From Mycobacterium sp. 3519A (lineage in GTDB: Bacteria; Actinomycetota; Actinomycetes; Mycobacteriales; Mycobacteriaceae): a DNA stretch of 64,000 bases. Shown here in pieces: positions 1 to 8,200 of the stretch. The position numbers and the translations under genes were made by a program. Location of the stretch: positions 2,086,888 to 2,150,887 of the forward strand of contig NZ_OESG01000013.1 in the NCBI RefSeq assembly GCF_900240945.1. The letters are read 5' to 3'. The first letter of the stretch is position 1; each line of letters opens with the position of its first letter. The notes below the pieces were generated by a model. It was not told the origin of the DNA. It did not search any database and worked only from the letters and a program-made list of their open reading frames with translations.

Positions 1-791
1 ACCGTCTCGGCCGGGATCTGCTTGCCGCTGGCGAGTGTGGTGACGGTGCCCGCCGCGCCGACGTCGACAGCGGTCACCTCTTCGCCGAACCGGAACGTCA
101 CCGCCAAGTCGCGCAGGTGGAACTTCAGCGCCTCGATGATCTCCGGATCGCAAAATTCCAGCATGTTGTCGCGCTTTTCGACGACGGTGACCTTCGTGCC
201 GAGCGCGGCGAACATCGACGCGTACTCGATGCCGATCACGCCGGCGCCGACTACCACCATCGTGGCGGGCAACGACTTCAGGTCGAGGATGCCGTCTGAG
301 TCCAGCACCCGTTCCTCGTCGAATTCGACACCGGTCGGACGGGCCGGTTTGGTGCCGGTGGCGATGACGATGTGCTCGCCGGTGACGGTGGTGCGCTCAC
401 CGCGGGTGGGCTCCTCGACCAGCACCGTGTGCGCATCGACGAACCGGCCGTGGCCCTGGATCAGGTCGATGCGGTTGCGCATCAACTGCGACCGCACGAC
501 GTCCTGTTCCTTGCCGATGACGTGCTGGGTGCGGGCCAGCAGATCGGCGGGGGTGATCTTCTCCTTCACCCGATAGCTCGCGCCGTACAGTTCGCGCTGG
601 CTCATGCCGGTGAGGTAGACGACGGCCTCGCGCAGGGTTTTCGACGGAATGGTCCCGGTGTTGACGCAAACCCCGCCGAGCATCCGGCCGCGCTCAACGA
701 CGGCGACCGACTTGCCGAGCTTCGCCGCCGCGATCGCGGCTTTTTGCCCGCCGGGACCCGAACCGATCACGACGAGGTCGTACTCAACCAT
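1..791 (-). CDS. sthA: Soluble pyridine nucleotide transhydrogenase SthA (partial, C-terminus outside window)
   Basis: Flavoprotein of the class I pyridine disulfide reductase family that moves reducing equivalents between NADPH and NAD+ in the cytoplasm. About 263 N-terminal residues are visible. They begin with the FAD-binding Rossmann motif [13 protein letters not shown], followed by [14 protein letters not shown], where the usual redox pair CxxxxC is reduced to one Cys and a Thr. That pattern is typical of SthA rather than lipoamide dehydrogenase. The ATG at 789-791 gives [10 protein letters not shown], which lines up with the remembered M. tuberculosis start MREYDIVVIG; an in-frame ATG three codons upstream (798-800) is the alternative. 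The gene is divergent from the DUF4192 gene, with 189 bases between them. The family is about 468 residues long, so roughly 200 residues lie to the left of the window. Confidence 0.93.
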   Translation of the reverse strand, partial: MVEYDLVVIGSGPGGQKAAIAAAKLGKSVAVVERGRMLGGVCVNTGTIPSKTLREAVVYLTGMSQRELYGASYRVKEKITPADLLARTQHVIGKEQDVVRSQLMRNRIDLIQGHGRFVDAHTVLVEEPTRGERTTVTGEHIVIATGTKPARPTGVEFDEERVLDSDGILDLKSLPATMVVVGAGVIGIEYASMFAALGTKVTVVEKRDNMLEFCDPEIIEALKFHLRDLAVTFRFGEEVTAVDVGAAGTVTTLASGKQIPAET

Positions 792-980
792 GGCACCCAT
801 AGCAACAAGGTCTACGCCGCTTGCGGCCCGTTCGCACGCTGACCGGCGTCAACTTTCCGTGAATATTTGTCCGTCGCAGCGGCGCACAGGTTTATCCCCA
901 GGCCCGAGTTGATCCACAACCTCGGCCCCCACGCGATCTTCGCGGGCCGTCGTGACGGAAACGCCTGAGACCTTGTCGCC

Positions 981-2030
981 ATGACGACATCGCAATCGCA
1001 CGACTTTCACCTCAACCGGCCCGGTGTGTTGATCGCGGCCCTGCCCGCTGTGCTCGGCTTCGTGCCGGAAAAATCCCTCGTGCTCGTGACGGTCGACCGC
1101 GGAGAGATGGGATGCGTTATGCGCGTTGACCTTTCCGAGGAATTGCCGGACGAGCTCACGCACCTCGCCGAGGTCGCCGCGGCGGCCAAACCCGACTCGG
1201 CGATCGCGGTGATCATCGACGAAAGGGGCGTGAGCTGCCGGTTGTGCAACGACGGGTACCGCGAGCTGGCTGACGCCCTGGCCAGCGCGCTGGCCGCCGA
1301 GGGCATCGAACTGCTGGCGGCCCATGTCGTCGGCCAGGTTGCTGCGGGTGCGCGCTGGCACTGCGCCGACGGCTGCGGCAACACGGGCACCGTCGAAGAC
1401 CCGTCATCGTCGCCGCTGGCGGCGGCCGCCGTGCTCGACGGGCGCCGGCTTTATGCCCGGCGGGCTGAACTGCAGGAGGTGATCGCCGTGGCCGACCCGG
1501 CCCGGACCGACGCGCTCGCCGACGCCATCGAGACCCGGGCATCCGAGTCGGGGGAGCGACCGGAGGCGGCCGCACGGGCAGACGTCGAGGCCACCATCGC
1601 GGCGGCGGCGGCAGTGGCCGACGATGCCGGTCTGGACGACGACGACCTGGTCCGATTGGCGGTGGCGCTGGCCGATCTGCGGGTACGCGACACGCTGTAC
1701 GCGCTCGCGATCGCCGCGAACGCCGGGCAGGCGGAGGATTTGTGGGCGCTGTTGTCGCGCACGCTGCCGGAGCCCTGGCGGGTCGAGGCTCTCGTGCTGC
1801 TGGCGTTCTCGGCCTACGCGCGCGGCGACGGACCGCTGGCCGGGGTGTCGCTGGAGGCTGCGCTGCGCATCAACCCGGCGCATCGAATGGCGGGCATGCT
1901 CGACACCGCCCTGCAGTCGGGGTTGCGGCCCGACAAGATCCGCAGTCTGGCGGTCACGGGATACCGGCTGGCGGAGCGGTTGGGCGTGCAATTACCGCCG
2001 ATGCGCGCACCGCGCAGGCGCGCCGGATGA
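981..2030 (+). CDS. DUF4192 family protein
   Basis: A 349-residue cytoplasmic protein of unknown function. The N-terminal block RPGVLIAALPAVLGFVPEKS is the hallmark of the DUF4192 family in actinobacteria (Rv2712c in M. tuberculosis by position and character). The middle is rich in Ala, Asp and Glu (about residues 170-220). The C-terminal half resembles helical repeats: it contains RALARGDGP-like and ALRINPAHRMAGML stretches reminiscent of tetratricopeptide packing. There is no signal peptide or membrane segment. It is convergent with ideR (9 bases between stops) and divergent from sthA. The same arrangement is found in M. tuberculosis, which supports the call but says nothing about the biochemical role. 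Confidence 0.85.
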   Translation: MTTSQSHDFHLNRPGVLIAALPAVLGFVPEKSLVLVTVDRGEMGCVMRVDLSEELPDELTHLAEVAAAAKPDSAIAVIIDERGVSCRLCNDGYRELADALASALAAEGIELLAAHVVGQVAAGARWHCADGCGNTGTVEDPSSSPLAAAAVLDGRRLYARRAELQEVIAVADPARTDALADAIETRASESGERPEAAARADVEATIAAAAAVADDAGLDDDDLVRLAVALADLRVRDTLYALAIAANAGQAEDLWALLSRTLPEPWRVEALVLLAFSAYARGDGPLAGVSLEAALRINPAHRMAGMLDTALQSGLRPDKIRSLAVTGYRLAERLGVQLPPMRAPRRRAG

Positions 2031-2039
2031 GGTTACGGG

Positions 2040-2729
2040 TCAGACCTTTTCGACCTTCACCGCATGCGCCATATGGTGGGGGAGTTCGACCTGCTCGTGG
2101 CCGGGGATCACGATCATCACGCCACCGTGGTCGTTCGCCTCCACGGTCACCCTGGCATTGGGCACCACGCCGGCCTCCTTGAGCCGTGAGATCAACTCCG
2201 TATCGCCCTGGACGTGTTCGGTGAGCTGACGCACAACGACCGCGACCGGCATCCCCGACGGCAGTTCGGTCAGCCGCACCAGATTGATCTGGTCGTTGGC
2301 CAAGTCGTCGACGCCGAGTTCGGACAGGCCTGGGATGGGGTTGCCGAACGGCGACGTGGTCGGATTGTTGAGCACCTGCACCAGCCGACGCTCGACGTCC
2401 TCGCTCATCACGTGCTCCCAGCGGCAGGCCTCGGCGTGCACTTCCTCCCACGGCAGCCCGATCACGTCGACCAGCAGCCGCTCGGCCAGGCGATGCTTAC
2501 GCATGACGGAGATGGCCAGGGCACGGCCCTTGTCGGTCAGCTCCAGGTGCCGGTCACCGGCGACATGCAGCAGCCCGTCGCGCTCCATCCGGGACACGGT
2601 CTGGCTGACGGTGGGACCGCTCTGCTCCAGACGCTCCGCGATGCGCGCACGCAGCGGCACCACGCCCTCTTCTTCGAGGTCGTAGATGGTCCGCAGGTAC
2701 ATCTCGGTGGTATCGACAAGATCGTTCAT
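2040..2729 (-). CDS. ideR: Iron-dependent transcriptional regulator IdeR
   Basis: DtxR-family repressor that, with Fe2+ bound, represses siderophore synthesis and activates iron storage. It is 229 residues long, close to the 230 usual in mycobacteria. An N-terminal winged helix (about 1-70) is followed by a metal-binding and dimer domain and an SH3-like C-terminal domain (about 150-229). All ligands known for IdeR are present at the expected numbers: Met10, His79, Glu83, His98, Cys102, Glu105 and His106. The start was placed at 2729 and not at the ORF limit 2789, because MNDLVDTTEMYLR is the family N-terminus and GGAGGG lies just upstream of it. It is downstream of sigB on the same strand, as in M. 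tuberculosis, but a strong stem-loop lies between them. Confidence 0.97.
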   Translation of the reverse strand: MNDLVDTTEMYLRTIYDLEEEGVVPLRARIAERLEQSGPTVSQTVSRMERDGLLHVAGDRHLELTDKGRALAISVMRKHRLAERLLVDVIGLPWEEVHAEACRWEHVMSEDVERRLVQVLNNPTTSPFGNPIPGLSELGVDDLANDQINLVRLTELPSGMPVAVVVRQLTEHVQGDTELISRLKEAGVVPNARVTVEANDHGGVMIVIPGHEQVELPHHMAHAVKVEKV

Positions 2730-2792
2730 TAGGCAACCCTCCGTCACGCCAGAGTCTACCGGCCAAGCTGGGAAAACTGTGCCCCACACGGC

Positions 2793-2828
2793 AACGACCC
2801 CGCCGGTGGGGGGCCCGGCGGGGTCGTT
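2793..2828 (-). terminator. Stem-loop between sigB and ideR
   Basis: A perfect 12-bp inverted repeat, AACGACCCCGCC at 2793-2804 and GGCGGGGTCGTT at 2817-2828, encloses a 12-base loop. It lies 10 bases past the sigB stop and 64 bases before ideR. No U-tract follows it on the sigB strand. This is the form often seen for mycobacterial terminators (stem without U-run), so at least partial termination or a 3' stabilising hairpin for sigB mRNA is the likely role. Confidence 0.7.
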
Positions 2829-2837
2829 AGTCGGTAG

Positions 2838-3797
2838 CTAGCTTGCGTATGAGCGAAGCCGGTCGGCGCGTTCGCCGTTGCGCAGCTTGGCCATCACCTC
2901 GCGCTCGATCTGGCGGACCCGCTCGCGGGACAGCCCGAACAGCTTGCCGATCTGGTCGAGGGTCCGCGGCTGGCCGTCGTCGAGGCCGAAGCGCAGCCGG
3001 ATCACCTGCTGCTCGCGCTCATCGAGGGTCGCCAGCACGTGCCGGATGTCGGTGTGCAGCAACTCCGAGATCACGGCGTTCTCGGCGGACATAGCCTCGG
3101 CGTCCTCGATGAAGTCGCCCAGCGGGGCCTCCTCGTCGCTGCCGACCGGCATGTCCAGGCTCACCGGGTCGCGGCTGTGCTCCAGCAGGTCGGCGATCTT
3201 CTCCGCCGGGATGCCCGACTCCGCGGCCAGTTCCTCGTCGGTGGCCTCGCGGCCGAGGTTCTGGTGCATCTCGCGCTTGATCCTGGCCAGCTTGTTGACC
3301 TGCTCGACAAGGTGGACCGGCAACCGGATGGTCCGGCTCTGGTCGGCCATACCGCGGGTGATCGCCTGACGGATCCACCAGGTGGCGTACGTCGAGAACT
3401 TGAATCCCTTGGTGTAGTCGAACTTCTCCATCGCGCGGATCAGACCCAGGTTGCCCTCCTGAATCAGGTCCAGCAACGGCATGCCGCGTCCTGTGTAGCG
3501 CTTCGCCAGCGACACCACGAGCCGGAGGTTGGCCTCCAGCAGGTGGCGGCGAGCAGCCTCGCCGTCGCGGACGACCGCAGCGAGATCGCGTTTGCGGTTC
3601 TCGCCCAAGCGCTTCCGCGTGTCGAGCAGATGCTGCGCGTAAAGGCCTGCCTCGATGCGCTTTGCGAGCTCGACCTCGTCGGCCGCGTTGAGCAAGGCCG
3701 TTTTGCCAATGCCGTTCAAGTACACGCGCACGAGGTCAGCGGCCGGGCTTTGGGCGTCCAGGTCGGAGTCGACGCGGGTGGTGGTGGCATTTGCCAT
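2838..3797 (-). CDS. sigB: RNA polymerase sigma factor SigB
   Basis: Principal-like (group 2) sigma-70 factor used in stress and stationary phase. It is 319 residues long. Region 1.2 (about 25-60, [17 protein letters not shown]) leads into region 2 with [20 protein letters not shown] (the -10 recognition part), then region 3 and region 4 with the -35 helix-turn-helix ([20 protein letters not shown]). It ends with RLRSYAS as in M. tuberculosis SigB. The start at 3797 ([16 protein letters not shown]) is preferred over the longer ORF start at 3827: it matches the known N-terminus and is preceded by AGGAGG. It lacks the long Lys/Ala/acidic N-terminal extension seen in SigA of this window. An ECF-type promoter lies just upstream. 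Confidence 0.97.
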   Translation of the reverse strand: MANATTTRVDSDLDAQSPAADLVRVYLNGIGKTALLNAADEVELAKRIEAGLYAQHLLDTRKRLGENRKRDLAAVVRDGEAARRHLLEANLRLVVSLAKRYTGRGMPLLDLIQEGNLGLIRAMEKFDYTKGFKFSTYATWWIRQAITRGMADQSRTIRLPVHLVEQVNKLARIKREMHQNLGREATDEELAAESGIPAEKIADLLEHSRDPVSLDMPVGSDEEAPLGDFIEDAEAMSAENAVISELLHTDIRHVLATLDEREQQVIRLRFGLDDGQPRTLDQIGKLFGLSRERVRQIEREVMAKLRNGERADRLRSYAS

Positions 3798-3831
3798 GAC
3801 GGCCTCCTGATCGGGTCGATCTGTCATGAGC

Positions 3832-3861
3832 TACAACGCCCACGTGCCGCTAAGAGTTCCC
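3832..3861 (-). promoter_or_regulatory. ECF sigma-type promoter of sigB
   Basis: Read on the minus strand, GGGAAC (3856-3861) and CGTTGTA (3832-3838) are separated by 17 bases. This matches the GGAAC/CGTT pattern used by mycobacterial SigE and SigH. Predicted transcription would start near 3825, giving a leader of roughly 28 bases before the sigB ATG. Control of sigB by SigE/SigH is established in M. tuberculosis; its use here is inferred from the motif. Confidence 0.75.
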
Positions 3862-3944
3862 ACCCGACGCCGGGATCACACCTTCTGATCTGCGGTTTTT
3901 CCCGCCCGACCTGAGAATGTCCTTAGAAAAGAGACAGAAGCGTC

Positions 3945-4346
3945 TCAGCTGGGGACATCGCGGGGCGGATCGCCGCCGTCCGGTTGCGGCGCCGGGTGCA
4001 CTCCGCGTTCCAGCGCGGGCCGCTCGGCCGTCGGGAACAGCGGGATGCGGCGCTGCGCGTCGTAGCGGCGCGGCTCCTCGGCCTTCCGCGGCGGCCGGTC
4101 GTTGGCGATCAGCACAGCCATCCACGGCAGCGGGATCGACAGCACCAGGATTCCGAGGGAGATGAGGCCGTTGTGCCAGATGCCGTACGCGACCGCGGCG
4201 AGGATCAGCGCGGGCACCCGCCAGAACATCAGCGTCAGGTACCTGCGCACCCGCGCGCGGTGTTCCTCCTCGTAGGGGATCGCGGCGCGGGTGATCAGGA
4301 CAGGCCTGCCGTCGTCGTCGAAACTCAGCTCAGGGCCGTGTTTCAT
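3945..4346 (-). CDS. DUF3099 small membrane protein
   Basis: A 133-residue protein with a cytoplasmic N-terminus carrying LITRAAIPYEEEHRARVRRY, the conserved DUF3099 start. Two hydrophobic segments follow (about 37-58, LMFWRVPALILAAVAYGIW, and 62-82, LISLGILVLSIPLPWMAVL) and then a Pro/Arg-rich tail. It corresponds by position to Rv2709, upstream of sigB in M. tuberculosis. Function is unknown. It is divergent from the DUF3039 gene with about 100 bases between starts. The SigE/H-like sigB promoter lies between this gene and sigB, so the two need not be co-transcribed. Confidence 0.82.
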   Translation of the reverse strand: MKHGPELSFDDDGRPVLITRAAIPYEEEHRARVRRYLTLMFWRVPALILAAVAYGIWHNGLISLGILVLSIPLPWMAVLIANDRPPRKAEEPRRYDAQRRIPLFPTAERPALERGVHPAPQPDGGDPPRDVPS

Positions 4347-4447
4347 ATCTTCACTGTTTCATACTCGCCGTCCTGTGTACGTGGCGGATTCCCGACAGGC
4401 AGAATGTGAAACCGCGGACGTGAGGAGCAGAGGGGCAGAATAGAAAG

Positions 4448-4684
4448 ATGCGAACCCAGACGATCGAGCGCACCGACACCGACGAACGCGTCGACGACGG
4501 GACCGACAGCGATACTCCCAAGTACTTCCACTACGTGAAGAAGGACAAGATCGCCGAGAGCGCCGTGATGGGTACCCACGTCGTCGCGCTGTGCGGTGAG
4601 GTGTTCCCCGTGACGCGGGCGGCCAAGCCCGGCTCGCCGGTCTGCCCCGAGTGCAAGCGCATCTACGAGAAGCTCAAGAAGTAG
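4448..4684 (+). CDS. DUF3039 family protein
   Basis: A 78-residue soluble protein with KYFHYVKKDKIAESAVMGTHVVALCG followed by a CPECKRIYEKL tail. The Cys at the CGEVF position plus the CPEC pair may bind zinc, though this is inferred from spacing only. It is the DUF3039 family protein Rv2708c by position. In M. tuberculosis its next neighbour is Rv2707 (YihY/BrkB). Here the two are separated by about 11.7 kb carrying the polyketide operon. Confidence 0.85.
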   Translation: MRTQTIERTDTDERVDDGTDSDTPKYFHYVKKDKIAESAVMGTHVVALCGEVFPVTRAAKPGSPVCPECKRIYEKLKK

Positions 4685-5271
4685 CTTCGTCGCCCCGACG
4701 CCGCCCGGTCGCTATTGGCTTGTCGCCGTGCGGGTTACGGACCTCACCGCAGGCAATCCGTCACAGCCGGCCTCCTCGTCATGGCCGGGCGGTGGCGTTC
4801 GCCGAACTTCGAGCGACCCCTCGCCTGAAAGCGCCATTCTTTCAGCAAATTCTCTTGCGAGTAAAAATTTCGGGATAGACAATTTTTGCTGAAATAACGT
4901 ACATGGGCTTTAGCCGTCAATTTGGTAGACAAATACTGCATACAAGCTGTGTAATCGCTGTTCAACACGCTGAGGCCGGTCAAAGCCAGCGGCTTGTCTA
5001 TCAACTTACTTTTGAGTAATGTCGCTCTGGCGGCTGATACGTTGGGCATCAATTCCGATTTCTAGCAAAGGAGTTGTCATAGGCGGCTTCGCTCCGCGGG
5101 CCAGCACATCACATCCGACGATCCGCCGTGACACACGACTCTCTGCAGTGCAGATCGCAATGAATCAAGCCGTGTTGCGTTCGGCTGCAGGCTTTTTGGG
5201 CCCTACGGCCAAAGAATCACGCGAGGACTCGTCGGCGAGGCCTCTAGTTCGACACAGTGAGGCGTTGACAC
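4685..5271. other. Gene-free AT-rich region upstream of the polyketide operon
   Basis: 587 bases without a credible gene. The part from about 4838 to 5075 is visibly richer in A and T than anything else in the window (runs such as GTAAAAATTT and CAATTTTTGC). It holds an inverted repeat and three copies of TAGACAA (4876-4882 and 4926-4932 direct, 4994-5000 inverted). An isolated AAAGGAG (5067-5073) is not followed by a usable start codon. The region most likely contains the promoter and operator sites of the PKS operon and may mark the edge of acquired DNA. Confidence 0.6.
4840..4894. repeat. 10-bp inverted repeat in AT-rich leader
   Basis: TTTCAGCAAA (4840-4849) and TTTGCTGAAA (4885-4894) form a perfect inverted repeat with 35 bases between the arms. 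The spacing is better suited to two operator half-sites or a looped regulator site than to a terminator. It lies about 380 bases before the PKS start. Confidence 0.6.
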
Positions 5272-8200
5272 GTGGTAGAAATCGCGATCGTCGGTATCGG
5301 ATGCCGGTTTCCCGGTGGGGCGGCCAGTCCGGAGCAGTTCTGGGAGTTCCTCGTCAACAAGGGCGACGGCGTCGTACCGATTCCGCGCGACCGCTGGCGC
5401 GTCGAGGAGTACTACGACCCTGACCCGGAAGCTCCTGGCCGGATGTACACCAAACACGGTGGCTTCCTGCAGGATTCGTTGTGGGAATTCGACCCTGACT
5501 TCTTCGGCATCAGTGCGCGCGAAGCCTCCGTCATGGATCCGCAACAACGGTTACTCCTGGAAGTCGCCTGGGAAGCCTTGGACGATGCCGGATTAGCGGG
5601 CCGTGTGGCGGGCCGCCCGATCGGCGTATACGTCGGCGGATTCACCAATGACAGTGTGATGTCCCGCGTTTCGGATCAGGCCCGGCCGTTCATCGGTGCG
5701 CACACCCCGACCAGTGCGTCGTTCACCCTGCTGTCCAACCGGATCTCGTTCGCACTGGACTTACTCGGGCCGAGCATGACGATCGACACCGCGTGTTCCT
5801 CGTCGCTCGTGGCGATGCACCAAGCGACACAGGCCATCGCCCGTGGCGAATGCGAAATGGCACTCGTCGGCGGCGTCAGTGCGATGCTGCAGCCGGAGAC
5901 CTTCATCTCAATGTGCAAGGGCCGCTTCCTGTCCCGAGACGGGCGCTCGAAGAGCTTCGACGCGTCGGCTGACGGCTACGGTCGCGGCGAGGGCGCGGGC
6001 GCGGTGCTGCTCCGCCCTCTGGAGGAGGCGCGACGAAGTCGGGACCGCATCTACGCGGTGGTGCGTGGCACCGGGTCGAACCAGGACGGCCGGACCATCG
6101 CCATCACGGTGCCCAATCCGGTGTCGCAGGCCAACCTCGCCAAGCGGGTCGCCGCGGAAGCGGGAATCGATCCGGCCGCCGTCGGCTACGTGGAAGCCCA
6201 CGGGACCGGCACCGCGGTCGGTGACCCGCTGGAACTCAAGGCGCTCGGTGAGGCGTACGGGAATGTCGGCAACCGCCATACCGACCTCGTCGTCGGATCG
6301 GTGAAAGCGTCCATCGGGCACACGGAGGCGGCGGCCGGAATCGCCGGCGTGATCAAAGCCGCGCTCAGCGTGTACCACCGCACCATCGCCCCCCAAGCCT
6401 GGTTGGAAAGGCTCAACCCCGAGATCCCGTTCAACCAGTTGCGGCTGCGCGTCCCCACCGAATGCGAACCGTTCCCCTCCGCCTACGACAAAGCGATCGT
6501 CGCGGTGAACTCCTTCGGATACGGCGGCACCAATGCCCACGTGATCCTCGAGGAAGCGCCCCACCAGCAGGACACTGCTCCGCGCGACGTCGAACCGCTG
6601 CACCTGTTTCCGGTGTCCGGCCGCAACGAAGCGGCTGCCCGCGTGGTCGCAGGCGCGCTCGCAGATGTCGTGGCAACCTGCTCGGACATCGATCTGCTCA
6701 CCGAGGCGGCGTGGACGCGACGGGCCCACCACATGACCCGCAAGGCGTTCGCCTTCACCGACGCCGACGATCTGCAACAGCAGTTGCGTGAATTCGCCGA
6801 CGGGCAGGGCAGGGCAGAGGCCCGCGTCTCGAGTAGCGACTGCCGCCCCGTTTTCGTGTTCAGCGGCATGGGCCCGCAATGGTGGGCGATGGGCCGCGGC
6901 CTGCTGTCGGCCGATGGCCCGTTCGCCAGGACAGCGCGGGAGATCGACGAAGCATTCCAACCGATCTCGGGCTGGTCCATCGTGGCGGAACTGCTCCGCG
7001 ACGAGTCGGAGTCCCGGATCTCCCAGACCGAGTTCGCGCAACCGGCGAACTTCCTGGTGCAGGTCGGTCTGGTCGCAGAACTGGCCGCGGTCGGAGTTCA
7101 CCCGAGCGCTGTCGTCGGCCACAGCGTGGGTGAAGTGTCCGCGGCCTATGTATCCGGCGCCCTGAGCCTGCACGACGCGCTCACGGTGAGCTATCACCGG
7201 GCGCGCCTGCAAGCGACTACCGAAGGCACCGGCGGCATGCTCGCGGCGGGCCTTTCCGAAGACGCCGTCGCCGAATGGCTGCCCACCGACGGCAGTATCT
7301 CGATCGCCGCGGTCAACAGCCCGTCGGCCGCCACCCTCGCCGGGCCGCACGGCGCCCTGGACGAACTCCACGAAAAACTCGACTCCGCAGGCATATTCGC
7401 GCGCAAGCTGCGAGTCGGGGTGCCCTATCACTGCCACCTGATGGATCCGATTCTCACCCGGATCACCACGGAACTGTCGACGCTGCATCCGGCGGTGCCG
7501 GCATTGCCGCTGTATTCCACGGTCACGTCGAGGCGGGTTGTCGACGCGAGCTGGGGTGGCGACTACTGGCGCGACAACGTCCGGCAACCGGTCCGTTTCG
7601 CCGAGACCGTCAATGCGCTGGTCGCCGACGGCCATTCGGTCTTCCTCGAGGTCGGCCCGCACCCTGTGCTGTCCGGGAACATGCGCGAGATCTTCGTCCG
7701 GGCAGGCAAAGTCGCCGCCGCGATACCCACCCTGAGCCGCGACAAGGACGACGCCCGCAGCATGATGGACGCGTTGGCAGCCTTGTATGTCGCGGGCGCG
7801 CTCGACACTTCGACGTGCCCGGGCGTCCGGGATGCGACTGCCACACCTCACGTCGGCCTGCCCCGGTATCCGTGGCAGCGGCAGCATCTCTGGGTCGAGC
7901 CGGACGGAGTTCGCCGCAAGCGCCTCGGTAGTGCAGGGGAGTACCCGCTGCTGGGCGCACGCACCACCGCGGCCGTCGACGAATGGCAGTTCGAATTGTC
8001 GGTGGAGCGTCTGCCGTGGCTGAACGACCATGTCGTCGACGGTGTCGTGGTGCTGCCGGGCGCCGCGTACCTCGACGCGGCGCTCAGCGCGGCGGCGGCG
8101 CGCACCGGGCGCACGGACCTGGCACTGGAAGACATCCGGTTTCGGTCACCGCTGGTCGTCGCCAAACATTCGATACCGGTCGTCCAGTTCACCGTCGAGC

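Noticed and set aside
2728..2742. TTAGGCAACCCT next to the ideR start as an IdeR iron box
   Set aside because: Only one half resembles the consensus TTAGG...CCTAA; the second half is missing and it overlaps the start codon.
4744..5052. 102-residue open frame on the minus strand in the AT-rich region
   Set aside because: No recognisable domain, no good RBS, uneven composition, and it straddles the repeats of a probable control region.
5908..8031. 707-residue open frame antisense to the PKS
   Set aside because: A mirror of GC-rich coding DNA; composition is Arg/Gly/Ala/His-rich with no domain, while the plus strand has clear PKS motifs throughout.
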